From: an uncultured Acetatifactor sp.
Lineage (GTDB): Bacteria > Bacillota > Clostridia > Lachnospirales > Lachnospiraceae
Assembly: GCA_947627535.1 (NCBI GenBank)
Contig: CANQWM010000001.1
Span: 124,001-188,000, forward strand
Direction of reading: 5' to 3'
DNA: 64,000 nt
Shown here: positions 40,101-49,796 of the stretch, one piece after another
How the letters are laid out: the number at the start of each line of letters is the position of its first letter
Numbering within the stretch: position 1 is the stretch's first letter
The notes under the pieces: model-generated
Databases searched by the model: none
Told to the model about the DNA's origin: nothing
The model's input: the letters and a program-made list of their open reading frames with translations, nothing else
Program-made: the position numbers and the translations under genes

Positions 40101-43100
40101 ATGGCAGAAAAAGAAATCAAAAAAACCGTTCATAAAGGAAGCGCTGGAAAGAAGAGGCGGTTAAAGCGGTCGGTGCGAAGGACGCTTGGGGCGCTGTCCC
40201 TTGCGGCTGCCATTGCGGTGGCGGCGATCCCCACAGACGGGCTGCGGGCTGCGTCCGGAGACAGAACAGCGCCGTCCTTTACAACGGACAGTAAAAGCAT
40301 CATTCCTCAGTTTACTAAAGATGATACGATCTATCTGTCCAATGACGGCAATTTCCGGTTTGCCTTCCACAGAGGCGAGGGCGGCGCGCCTGTAGCCGTA
40401 ATACTGGGGTATACCGGCCAGGCGCTGGGAGATGTGGGCGGGGAGGTAGTCATTCCCGAACAGTTAGAGCCTTATGTAAAATTTACGGATTCCATGGGAA
40501 CCTCCGGCGGTTATGTGGCTGTGGGACAGCACGGAAACTTCCTGTTCTGGAAAAAGACAGAGAGTGTGCCTGTGATGAAGGATGGAAAGCAGGAGCAGGA
40601 CGAGAACGGCAACCCCAAATTTGAGGATAAATTTGTGTCCTATGAACCCTGCTACGCAGATACCATTGCTGAGTGGGGGAGCATCAAGCCTGGTGAACTG
40701 TATTATGACAAAAATCAGCTGGTGGCGGTGCCCGGCAAGGGAAATCAGAATCTCCAAGAGGAAGATGGGGTGCAGACGACTGACGCCAACTATCAGCGTA
40801 TTATGGCCGATGTGGCGTATATCGGGAATCAGTATCTGGTAGACCAGGGCGGTTCAGATCATCCCACCGGTATCTGGACTGTAGGCGGGTCGGTGACGTC
40901 TGCAAATCCCGATCAGGGTGTCTTTGCCGGCGACAAGGGCGGCAATATCAGATCCCTGAAGATCAGCTCCAAACTCAGGGGAATCGGGGATTATGCCTTT
41001 TACCGCTGCGGCTCTCTGGGAAAAGTCACGCTGGCGGACGGGCTTATCATTATCGGGGAAGGCGCCTTTTCCGACTGCGTCAATATGCAGGAGGTCAGTC
41101 TGGATGTACACGGTACGCTTCAGACCATCGGGCAGAAGGCGTTTTATAACTGCCAGGCCCTGCAGACCTTTACGCTCCCCTTGAATGTAACGAGAATCGG
41201 AGACCAGGCGTTCGAGAACTGCAGTGCACTGCGTTCGGTGGATCTGCTCAGCGCCGGCAACAATAACCAGCTCACGGATCTGGGGCGCGATCTGTTCAAG
41301 GGCTGTACCGCCCTGCAGAATATTACCTTCCCCAGCGGCGTCAGGACGAATGTTTATCTGTCCTCCTTCCAGGGCTGTCTGTCGTTACAGTGGATTTCTA
41401 CCAGAAACACCGACATTTCGTTTGTGGAGGAGCCGGGCGTCTTTACCTATGACCAGTTTAAAGCCATGCTGGGAGAGGGGACGGAATCTCCGGTAAACGG
41501 TGGTTTTTATTTTGAGGGACTGTCGGGTTCCAATCTGCAGAGCATGACCAGGGAAAAGTGCTTTGCGTTCAGCTATCTTCGGTATGACGGCGCGACGGGA
41601 ACGTATGTGCCGGAGGATCGTTATGAGCTGACGGTTCAGGAAAATTCGGGGACTACCAGCAGCGGAGACGCCAGCGGAAGGGCAATCTACGAGGTGAACT
41701 CGTCCCGGCACCTGACGCGCTATGAGGCGGGTCCCAACGTAAAAACCGTAACGATACCGTCCCGGATTGGACCTTATCCTATCAATTATATTGACCAGGG
41801 GACCTTCCAGAACAAGTGTCATATCGAAAAGGTGACGATACCGGCTAACGTCAGGGAGGTTGCGGCAGATGCTTTCCGCGGCTGTCACAATCTGGAAAAT
41901 GTGATCTGGAAAACCGGGGATGTGGTGATCGGGGCCAATGCGTTCAAGACCCAGGACAATACTTCCCATGAAGCCGGCTGTGGCGGAACAGAGTCGGAGG
42001 CGGATAAATCGCCCTCTGTAAAACTGAAATTCGCCGGTCCGGTATCTTCTTCCTCCGGTCCGTTCAATTATGCCATGAGCGAGAGCGGAAGGTACAATGC
42101 GGAGAACCAGATCCCGTCGTATATCACTTATTATACGGGCTGGCCGACCAATATGGAGATTCAGTACAACACGCAGACGGGGCTCAGCGAGCTGGTGAAT
42201 TTCCCATCGCTGAAAGAACTGAAGGACACTACGACCTATACCAGCAAGAATTATGCCTATATAGACAAAGATCATGAGCTTGCGACGACGACCGCGATTG
42301 AGAAATATGTAAGCGGTGAAGAAGCCACTATGACGGAGATGGAGAGGGATATCATCGACGCCGCCATGAACATTGTGATTCCCGAGGGCGTACAGTCTGT
42401 CAAGGACGGCCTGTTCCAGCAGAAGGAAAAGGATGACACCGGTACGCTGAAGGAGCCGAAAACGGTTACCGCGTACAGCCTGCAGAAGATTGCATGCACG
42501 GAGAGCGAGCCGGATGAGATCACCGGTACGTTTGCGGGCTGCAAGGAAATATCCAGCATCCGCCTGCTGGGCGGGGTGACGGACGTTGACGATCATGCGT
42601 TCAAGGATTGTGAAAAGCTTTCGCATATGGAACTGCCCGCTACCGTGGAACATATGGGGACCAGGCCGTTTGCGGGCTGCAAGGCGCTGGATTCTGTCAG
42701 CTTTGGCGGCGGCCCTTATTTCACCTGTGAAAACTCGATCATCTATGAGCTGAAAAACGGGGCAAAAGACAAGATCTTGGAATGTCTGGAAGGCAGATCC
42801 AATCCGCGTGTGAGCGCGGAGGAACTGGCCGGAGTAACGGCGCTTTACCCCGAGGCATTCATGGGCTCCAATGTGTCGAAGGTCGACCTGAGCCAGTCCA
42901 CTGTTACCGAGATACCGGAGCGGGCGTTTAAGGACACGCAGAAGCTGAGAGAGGTGATCCTGCCGAGACACGAGCCCAAGAGCCTGAAGGCGGAGTCCTT
43001 TGCAAACAGCAGCATTGAAGAGCTGACAATCCCCGGCGTGAGAGCGCAGATTGACCAGAATGCTTTCAAGGATACCGATACGGATAATCTTTGGTTTTAT

Positions 43101-44690
43101 TGCGAGGAAAACAGCGATCCATGGCTGTACGCGGTAAACAACGACATCAACCGGGACGAGACCAAACCGGAACGCTACTGGGTAGTAAGGTTTGTATATT
43201 ATGATGAGGAAGGAGCGGAGCACCAGATTGGTGAGGAACAGGAGATCCTTGAGGGTGAGGCCGCTGTTCCGCCCGAACCGCCTGCAAGGCCGGGGCTGGT
43301 ATTTCAGCGCTGGCAGCCCTCGGATTATCTGGCGGTATATAAGGATGTGACGATTACGGCCAACTATGTGGATGAAAACGAGGTCATGTATACAGTCACG
43401 TTCCTCAATGAGGACGGTTCTGAGTATACCAGCCAGAGGGTAGTGCAGGGACAGGCGGCGATCATGCCCCAGCCGCCCTATAAAAAGGGTTTTGTCTTTG
43501 TTGGATGGAGAGTCCTGGGAGGAGACGGAAGTACCGTTACCACCCTCGCGAATATCCAGGGAGATTTGATGGTACAGGCGGTATACAGAACTGCCCAGGA
43601 TGGGGAGGATGACGGTTCGGGAACCCAATCCACAAGCCCTTCCCCCGGTGCAAGCGGCAGTCCTAATCCCAGCGGCACCGCAAGCCCCAGTCCCGGTACA
43701 AACGGCTCTGCAAGCCCCAGCCCCGGCACGAACGGTTCCGCAAGTCCCAGCCCCGGCACAAACAGCTCTGCAAGCCCCAGTCCCGGTGCGGCAGGCACCT
43801 TTTACACTCTGACGGTGCAGAACGGAAGCGGTTCCGGCAGCTATCTGGAAGGCTCACAGCCCGTCATTATAGCGAACGATCCGGCTTCCGGGCAGGAATT
43901 TGACTACTGGTCCGTCAGCCCTGAGGATGTTAAGATCGCAAGTAAGGTTTTGTCCGCATCCATCGTTACGATGCCGGCGAAGGACGTGACCGTGACGGCG
44001 CATTATAAGGCAAAGACCGGCAGCAGCGGCGGAGGTTATACCGGCAGCGGCAACAGCAGCCAGAGGCCCAACGGCAATTCCGTCACGGTGAACAGAGGCG
44101 GGACGACGGTTGTGATCGACAAGAACGGCCTGTCCAACACAGGTGTGGTTTCCGCTACGGTGAACGGCTCTTCCGACAATTTTACCGTAAAGATATCGGA
44201 ATCGGCTGAGGCAACGGAAGCGGCGCTTCGGGCACTGATGGCGGAGTACGGAGACAACCTTGACAATATTAAGTTCTTCCCCATGGATATTTCCCTTTAT
44301 GATTCCACGGGGACCACAAAGATAACGGACACGACGGGACTTTCCGTGAGCATTACGCTCCCCCTGCCGGATTCTCTGATCACCTACGCAGGCAATAACA
44401 AGGTGGCCAGCGTCGTAAACGACCGGCTGGAGCGGCTGTCCGCAAGATTTTCCACGATACAGGGCGTGTCCTGTATCACCTTTACGGCGGAGCATTTTTC
44501 GCCTTATGTGATCTATGTGAACACTGGAGATCTTTCGTCTGGGCTTGTGTCTGACGAAACGCCGAAGACCGGAGATTTTATCCATCCGAAATGGTTCCTT
44601 TCCATCGCGCTTGCATGTCTGTCCTTTATCTTGCTGGTGCAGCGCGACACAAAGGAAACGAAAAAGGTGAAAGCAAAGGTCAGGGCATAG
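40101..44690 (+). CDS. BspA-type LRR surface protein with InlB-like repeats and sortase signal
   Basis: LRR_5 repeats (IGDYAFYRCGSLGKVTL, IGEGAFSDCVNM), YTVTFLNEDGSEYTSQRVVQGQ repeat, Ser/Pro linker, C-terminal TPKTGD-hydrophobic-basic tail. Confidence 0.9.
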   Translation: MAEKEIKKTVHKGSAGKKRRLKRSVRRTLGALSLAAAIAVAAIPTDGLRAASGDRTAPSFTTDSKSIIPQFTKDDTIYLSNDGNFRFAFHRGEGGAPVAVILGYTGQALGDVGGEVVIPEQLEPYVKFTDSMGTSGGYVAVGQHGNFLFWKKTESVPVMKDGKQEQDENGNPKFEDKFVSYEPCYADTIAEWGSIKPGELYYDKNQLVAVPGKGNQNLQEEDGVQTTDANYQRIMADVAYIGNQYLVDQGGSDHPTGIWTVGGSVTSANPDQGVFAGDKGGNIRSLKISSKLRGIGDYAFYRCGSLGKVTLADGLIIIGEGAFSDCVNMQEVSLDVHGTLQTIGQKAFYNCQALQTFTLPLNVTRIGDQAFENCSALRSVDLLSAGNNNQLTDLGRDLFKGCTALQNITFPSGVRTNVYLSSFQGCLSLQWISTRNTDISFVEEPGVFTYDQFKAMLGEGTESPVNGGFYFEGLSGSNLQSMTREKCFAFSYLRYDGATGTYVPEDRYELTVQENSGTTSSGDASGRAIYEVNSSRHLTRYEAGPNVKTVTIPSRIGPYPINYIDQGTFQNKCHIEKVTIPANVREVAADAFRGCHNLENVIWKTGDVVIGANAFKTQDNTSHEAGCGGTESEADKSPSVKLKFAGPVSSSSGPFNYAMSESGRYNAENQIPSYITYYTGWPTNMEIQYNTQTGLSELVNFPSLKELKDTTTYTSKNYAYIDKDHELATTTAIEKYVSGEEATMTEMERDIIDAAMNIVIPEGVQSVKDGLFQQKEKDDTGTLKEPKTVTAYSLQKIACTESEPDEITGTFAGCKEISSIRLLGGVTDVDDHAFKDCEKLSHMELPATVEHMGTRPFAGCKALDSVSFGGGPYFTCENSIIYELKNGAKDKILECLEGRSNPRVSAEELAGVTALYPEAFMGSNVSKVDLSQSTVTEIPERAFKDTQKLREVILPRHEPKSLKAESFANSSIEELTIPGVRAQIDQNAFKDTDTDNLWFYCEENSDPWLYAVNNDINRDETKPERYWVVRFVYYDEEGAEHQIGEEQEILEGEAAVPPEPPARPGLVFQRWQPSDYLAVYKDVTITANYVDENEVMYTVTFLNEDGSEYTSQRVVQGQAAIMPQPPYKKGFVFVGWRVLGGDGSTVTTLANIQGDLMVQAVYRTAQDGEDDGSGTQSTSPSPGASGSPNPSGTASPSPGTNGSASPSPGTNGSASPSPGTNSSASPSPGAAGTFYTLTVQNGSGSGSYLEGSQPVIIANDPASGQEFDYWSVSPEDVKIASKVLSASIVTMPAKDVTVTAHYKAKTGSSGGGYTGSGNSSQRPNGNSVTVNRGGTTVVIDKNGLSNTGVVSATVNGSSDNFTVKISESAEATEAALRALMAEYGDNLDNIKFFPMDISLYDSTGTTKITDTTGLSVSITLPLPDSLITYAGNNKVASVVNDRLERLSARFSTIQGVSCITFTAEHFSPYVIYVNTGDLSSGLVSDETPKTGDFIHPKWFLSIALACLSFILLVQRDTKETKKVKAKVRA
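43675..43800 (+). repeat. 30-nt in-frame coding repeat (GTNGSASPSP)
   Basis: SGTASPSPGTNGSASPSPGTNGSASPSPGTNSSASPSPG. Confidence 0.9.
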
Positions 44691-44714
44691 AAAGTCTGAA
44701 AAAGGGAAGAGCAT

Positions 44715-46859
44715 ATGGGAAAAAGGAAACAGCTGTGCGGAGCCATTTTGGTAATTGCGGCGCTGATCATCATGCAGCTTCCTGTATCGGAAGCGGAGGC
44801 GGCAGCGTCGTCCGCTTCCGATTTTAAAATAGAGGGAAGTACGCTGGTTAAGTATCGCGGCAGGGATAAGAATGTATCTGTGCCGGATACCGTGGAGGTC
44901 ATTGCCGAGGAAGCGTTCGAGGAAAACGACAATATCGAACTGGTAGTGCTGCCAAATTCCGTAAAAAGGATTGAAGCGTATTCCTTTTGGGGATGTGACA
45001 ATCTTGACACGGTGGTGCTTGGAAAGGGCTTGGACCAGGTAGATGATTATGCGTTCGCAGGCTGTAAAGGGCTGGAACAGATCAGTCTTCCGTCTAATAT
45101 TAAATCCATCGGTGTCATGGCCTTCGGAGACTGTGTGAATCTGAAGGATATTTCCATTCCGGCCGAGACTGCAAGCATCCATGATACGGCGTTTGACGGA
45201 TGCAGCAAGCTGACCATTCACTGTGACAAGGGAAGCGCCGCGGATCTTTTTGCAAAAGCATTTTATGAGAAACAGCAGGAAATGCCGGAATATCAGGATG
45301 TACCGGACTATGATCCGGACGGGACAAAGAACCCTGCGGCGGATGATACGCCGGCGACACCTGTACCGGAACCGGCTGCAAGTGAGGCGCCTGCGCCGGA
45401 TCCTTCGGGCGGTCAGGAGCTGGGAAATACAAAGATTGTAGGAAACCGTGCGGTGGTGTTTGTCAACGCCGGTACGCTGAATGTCTATGATGCGTCCGCC
45501 GCTGTACCGACTCAGGCGCCTGCGGCGGACTTTGGCGCCGGGTCTCTGGATGGGGGGATTCCCAAGTATACGGTGGTGGACGGAAAAGTGGTGGCCGATC
45601 AGGCATATTATAAAAACGTCGGCATCAGTGAGATAACGCTGCCGGAGGGGATCCGTGAGATCGGCCAGTTTTCCTTTGCCAGGAGCACGCTAACCGGAAT
45701 CGAGCTGCCCCAGGGACTTGAAACGGTCTGTTATGGCGCTTTTTATCACTGCGACGGCCTGGAGGATCTGGAACTGCCGGATACCGTGATGCTGGTGGAG
45801 CCGAAGGCATTTGAACATACGGGCTGGATGGACAGCTTTTTAAATGGCAGTACGGGTGAAGGAGACTTCCTGATCAGCGGCGGTGTACTTGCGGCATACC
45901 GCGGCTCGGGCGGGGAGGTTGTGATTCCGGACGGCGTCCGTGTGATAGCTGCGGAGGCGTTTCGCGGACACAGCGAAATGGAATCCGTAACCATGCCGGA
46001 GAGCCTGCGGGTGATCGGGGAGGGCGCGTTTGAGGACTGTACCGGCATCAAGGAGATTCTTTTAAACGAAGGGCTGGAACAGATCAAGGACCGTGCTTTC
46101 TTAAACTGCGCCGCGGAAACCGTCCGTGTGCCTGCCACCGTAACGACGGTGGGGCTGCGCGCTCTGGAAGGAATAGAGGCGGAGTATGCGGGAGCGGTTC
46201 CGGAAACGACCTATGAAACCTCCGCTGAGAGATTGTCCAACGAGGCGTACAGGGCGCCGGAACCGGATGCGGAGGCCATTGCGGACGGCGTGACTGTGGA
46301 GGAGCCGGAGGGAGCCGCGGCCGTTTTGGAGGGCGCGGCGCGAAGCTATCTGCTGCGGATTTTGGAAAGTCAGGATACCCGGCCTATGGCAGACGCATTT
46401 TGGCGTGCTTTCGGCATTCAGCCGCCGGAAGGGTCCTTGATTTATGATATGAGTCTTACAGACAGCAGCGGCATTCCCCTGACAAAGCTGGGGAGACAGA
46501 TGCTGACGGTAACGCTGCCTCTGCCGGACAGTCTGAAGGGAAAGGAACTGAGACTGTTTTGTCTGGACCGGAACGGTCAGCTGGAGGAAAAAGGGCTGGA
46601 GCGCGTCACGGCGGACGGCGTGGAGGGAGTGCGGTTTTCCGTTAATACGGTGTCCCGGTTCGCTCTTTGTCCTACCGGCGCGGCGGCGTCCGGGACGCCT
46701 TTAGAGATCAGCGTGGATCTGGAAAGCATGGCGGCGCCTCCCAGGAAGACGGCAGCCGTTCCCGGGGGTATGGTGAAAGCCCTTTTGGCAGGGGCGGTCT
46801 TTCTTACAGGGCTTGCGCTGATCCTTTCCGGCAAGAGAAAGGCGCGTCCGGCTGTCTGA
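44715..46859 (+). CDS. BspA-type LRR protein, signal peptide and C-terminal TM
   Basis: MGKRKQLCGAILVIAALIIMQLPVSEAEA; LRR_5 repeats; shares TLPLPDSL module with 40101-44690 protein. Confidence 0.88.
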   Translation: MGKRKQLCGAILVIAALIIMQLPVSEAEAAASSASDFKIEGSTLVKYRGRDKNVSVPDTVEVIAEEAFEENDNIELVVLPNSVKRIEAYSFWGCDNLDTVVLGKGLDQVDDYAFAGCKGLEQISLPSNIKSIGVMAFGDCVNLKDISIPAETASIHDTAFDGCSKLTIHCDKGSAADLFAKAFYEKQQEMPEYQDVPDYDPDGTKNPAADDTPATPVPEPAASEAPAPDPSGGQELGNTKIVGNRAVVFVNAGTLNVYDASAAVPTQAPAADFGAGSLDGGIPKYTVVDGKVVADQAYYKNVGISEITLPEGIREIGQFSFARSTLTGIELPQGLETVCYGAFYHCDGLEDLELPDTVMLVEPKAFEHTGWMDSFLNGSTGEGDFLISGGVLAAYRGSGGEVVIPDGVRVIAAEAFRGHSEMESVTMPESLRVIGEGAFEDCTGIKEILLNEGLEQIKDRAFLNCAAETVRVPATVTTVGLRALEGIEAEYAGAVPETTYETSAERLSNEAYRAPEPDAEAIADGVTVEEPEGAAAVLEGAARSYLLRILESQDTRPMADAFWRAFGIQPPEGSLIYDMSLTDSSGIPLTKLGRQMLTVTLPLPDSLKGKELRLFCLDRNGQLEEKGLERVTADGVEGVRFSVNTVSRFALCPTGAAASGTPLEISVDLESMAAPPRKTAAVPGGMVKALLAGAVFLTGLALILSGKRKARPAV

Positions 46860-46911
46860 TACTCTGAGATAGAAAAAGACGGTCTGTAAAATTGGGAAAG
46901 CACTAAAATGG

Positions 46912-46959
46912 CGCTCCGGCATATTATGAATTAAAGTATATGCCGGAGCGTTTTCTGTT
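46912..46959 (+). terminator. Strong hairpin terminator of LRR gene
   Basis: CGCTCCGGCATAT ... ATATGCCGGAGCG (13 bp perfect) then TTTTCTGTT. Confidence 0.8.
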
Positions 46960-47889
46960 ATGCAGAGGGTGAGGGAGCAGGTGGAAGATATTTCCGGCCA
47001 GAGACTGGACGGCGGCGCCGGAGTTACCGTCGCGCTTCTTGACACCGGCGTCGCACCTCATCCGGATCTGGACGGAAGGATCCTGTGTTTTCGGGACTTT
47101 GTAAAGGAAGGGTTTCTGCCGGCCTTTCGCGCCGGCATTTCTTATGATGACAACGGACACGGAACCCATGTGGCAGGGATCCTTTGCGGCAGCGGCGGGC
47201 TGTCCCAGGGGAAATACAGGGGCATTGCCCCCGGCGCAAAGCTTGTGGTGGGGAAGGTTCTGGACGAAAAGGGGGACGGCTCTACCGAAGCCATGCTCCG
47301 GGGCCTTGACTGGATCATGGAGGTCCGGGAACAGTATCATATCCGCATATTGAATATTTCTGTGGGAATCGGGGACCTGGACGACAAAAGGAAGGAATGG
47401 GCGCTGCGAAGAAAGCTGGAAAGGCTCTGGCAGCTGGGAATACTGGTGGTCTGCGCCGCAGGGAATAAGGGCCCCGGGGACGGCACGGTCTCCTCCGTGG
47501 GGGGAAATTCCAAGGTGGTGACCGTGGGCTGTCACGATGGAAGCTTTCAGGCAGGGGCCCCCTGGCTCTGTGCCAACTACTCCGGACGGGGGCTGCCCGG
47601 AGCGGCGGTCAGAAAGCCGGATCTTGTAGCGCCCGGGACGGATATCGTATCCTGCAGCGCAAACTGCTGCCGGTTTCACGGAAGATGGGTGAACGCTTAT
47701 GTGACGAAAAGCGGGACTTCCATGGCAACGCCCATTGTATCGGGTGCGGCGGCTCTGTGCCTGCAGAGGTTTCCGTCCATGACGAACGAGGAATGCAAGC
47801 AGAAGCTGCAGTATACGGCGACGGACCTGGGCGCGCCTTGGAACCAGCAGGGGTGGGGTATGCTGAACGTGCGGCGGCTGTTGCTGTGA
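46960..47889 (+). CDS. S8 family subtilisin-like serine peptidase, no signal peptide
   Basis: LLDTGVAPHPDLDG (Asp), DDNGHGTHVAGILCG (His), SGTSMATPIVSGAAALC (Ser). Confidence 0.9.
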   Translation: MQRVREQVEDISGQRLDGGAGVTVALLDTGVAPHPDLDGRILCFRDFVKEGFLPAFRAGISYDDNGHGTHVAGILCGSGGLSQGKYRGIAPGAKLVVGKVLDEKGDGSTEAMLRGLDWIMEVREQYHIRILNISVGIGDLDDKRKEWALRRKLERLWQLGILVVCAAGNKGPGDGTVSSVGGNSKVVTVGCHDGSFQAGAPWLCANYSGRGLPGAAVRKPDLVAPGTDIVSCSANCCRFHGRWVNAYVTKSGTSMATPIVSGAAALCLQRFPSMTNEECKQKLQYTATDLGAPWNQQGWGMLNVRRLLL

Positions 47890-47895
47890 TGATCT

Positions 47896-49602
47896 TTATT
47901 TTTCCGGTTTCGGGAAATCATGGGCGAGAATAAATGCCCCGCTCGATGTCCAGGTATAAGCCCTGTCCCGCAGTCCCTCGCCGGTGACGGCGTTGAAGTT
48001 TTCGGCAAAGCCGCTTTTTTTGCACATTTGGAAGAAACTGTCCGCTATTTTCCCGGCAAAATCCCTCTCACCGCATTTTGCAAGACCATCGCAGAGAAGC
48101 ACCGTCGACGGCGCCCAGATCGGTCCGCGCCAATAGCCGTCGGCACGATAGAAGGCGCTGTCGGTACTTTCGGTAGCAAAGCCGTGTTCCGTGACAAATC
48201 CTCCGGTTTTCAGGCTGGCAATCATTTTTTCGCGGTATGCCTGCGGCAGCTTATTCCCCAGGATCAGGCAGAGATATGGAAGCAGGCTTTTATTTTCCAG
48301 GATTTCATGGGTCCCGCTTTTAAAGGCGGCTGGCAGACCGTTCACAAAGCAGTTGTTCAAAAAGAGTTTTAACAAACTGTCGGATTTACGGCTCCATCCG
48401 GCACAGCGCTCCGGCTGTCCGAGCCGCGTGGAAAGCGCTGCGAGCGCATCCATCTGAACGATCAGAAAAGCCTGCAGATCCGGCGAACAGATGGGCGGTA
48501 CATGGGAGAACACCGTGGAATTGTCCCAGCCGGAATCGTTTCCGTGGGCGTATTCCATAAGTCCGTCACCATCGAAATCGCGGAAAGTAAGCCACCAGCC
48601 AGTCTGCTTCTCCAGTGCGGCGTAAGCTTCGGCAAGCTGCGACCTTTCAGGCTGCATACCGCCCTCAAGCATTTTCAGGAGCGTCCAGCCGTGTATCGGC
48701 GGCTTGACATAGTTCCAGATTATTTTTGAGTCGTTCACGCTGTCAGGAAGTCTGCCCGTCTCGTCCTGAAAATCGAAAAGCAGCATAAACTGGTCCCATG
48801 CCGCTAGGGGATTATGGTACGAAAGGGCCAGGGCATTAAAGCAGTGATCCCAGCTCCAGACGCTGGTCATATGATTTTTTGACATTAACATAGCCGGACG
48901 TTTCAGAAAACCTCTTGGAGAGAGGTACGCCGACCAGTTGATATATGCGCCTGTAACGGATAAATCGTCCAATCCGTCCGGCAGGGCGGGATATCCTGCG
49001 CGAAACTGTTCAAACTCCTTTGCGGTGGCTGCGCGGCAGATATCAAAGGTATATTCGGGACATTTTCTGTCCCATTCGGTCCTGGTCTCTTTCAGCACGA
49101 GTAAAAAGCCGCTGTCACCGGAAATCTTCAGGCGTGAATACTCTGACGACTGCTCCCGCCATCGCTGATCAAGCGTGATTTCTCCGGTCTGCGCCCATAC
49201 CGCAAAGCTTGTGTTATTCTTGTAGCAGTTAGCGAAATAACAGTGCCTTCCGGAAGTCTCAAGCTCGTAAATATAGTCGTAGGGACCGTTTTCCGTCATG
49301 AAATCAAGTGTCAGAAAGGCATCGGCCGAGCCGCGTATCAGGAGTGTATCCGGATCGGGAAAGCAAAAGTCATAACGGTAATCTTTCACGAAGAGCGACA
49401 TGGAACCGCCGTCCAGATTCGCGGAAACCGTTTCGCCCGGAAAAACGATTCTGGCCGCGAGGGGACTGCCTGCAGAGCCGCTGACTGTCTTTAGATAAAT
49501 GCCGTGGGGAATCTGGTGGCCCTGCCAGTGTTCCGGCAGTTCCGAGACCGCCATGTAGGAACCGCGGCGCGAGAACGGTATTTGGGAAAGATCAAAACGC
49601 AT
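47896..49602 (-). CDS. GH63/trehalase-like glycoside hydrolase
   Basis: TSVWSWDHCFNALALSY, DGDGLMEYAHGNDSGWDNS, YWRGPIWAPSTVLLCDGL; start MRFDLSQIPF after SD GGAGGT. Confidence 0.83.
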   Translation of the reverse strand: MRFDLSQIPFSRRGSYMAVSELPEHWQGHQIPHGIYLKTVSGSAGSPLAARIVFPGETVSANLDGGSMSLFVKDYRYDFCFPDPDTLLIRGSADAFLTLDFMTENGPYDYIYELETSGRHCYFANCYKNNTSFAVWAQTGEITLDQRWREQSSEYSRLKISGDSGFLLVLKETRTEWDRKCPEYTFDICRAATAKEFEQFRAGYPALPDGLDDLSVTGAYINWSAYLSPRGFLKRPAMLMSKNHMTSVWSWDHCFNALALSYHNPLAAWDQFMLLFDFQDETGRLPDSVNDSKIIWNYVKPPIHGWTLLKMLEGGMQPERSQLAEAYAALEKQTGWWLTFRDFDGDGLMEYAHGNDSGWDNSTVFSHVPPICSPDLQAFLIVQMDALAALSTRLGQPERCAGWSRKSDSLLKLFLNNCFVNGLPAAFKSGTHEILENKSLLPYLCLILGNKLPQAYREKMIASLKTGGFVTEHGFATESTDSAFYRADGYWRGPIWAPSTVLLCDGLAKCGERDFAGKIADSFFQMCKKSGFAENFNAVTGEGLRDRAYTWTSSGAFILAHDFPKPEK

Positions 49603-49725
49603 AATTGCCGTTACCTCCAATGGGAAAATGTTGTTCCATTCCCATTCTATCATAGTGGGGAAGTTTTGCAAGACGCGGCAAAACCTTTCTTTATTTTGTG
49701 CATAAAGATTCTCTGCATAAAGCAC

Positions 49726-49754
49726 TTGACATGGCTCGTATGATTGTATACAAT
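49726..49754 (+). promoter_or_regulatory. Promoter of citrate synthase-GntR-icd operon
   Basis: TTGACA (49726-49731), 17 nt, TACAAT (49749-49754). Confidence 0.75.
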
Positions 49755-49764
49755 TATACGAGCC
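49733..49764. promoter_or_regulatory. 32-bp palindromic operator, predicted GntR/FCD site
   Basis: GGCTCGTATGATTGTA|TACAATTATACGAGCC, 15 of 16 pairs complementary; core ATTGTATACAAT. Confidence 0.8.
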
Positions 49765-49796
49765 AAACAATTTATAAAAAAGGAGACGGAGCGGAT

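Noticed and set aside
41385-43628. 747-aa minus-strand ORF inside the LRR gene
   Set aside because: Antisense shadow of a well-supported coding frame; low-complexity Arg/His/Leu-rich translation and no SD or promoter
43854-45221. 455-aa minus-strand ORF spanning the junction of the two LRR genes
   Set aside because: Antisense to two well-supported CDSs; no SD or known motif
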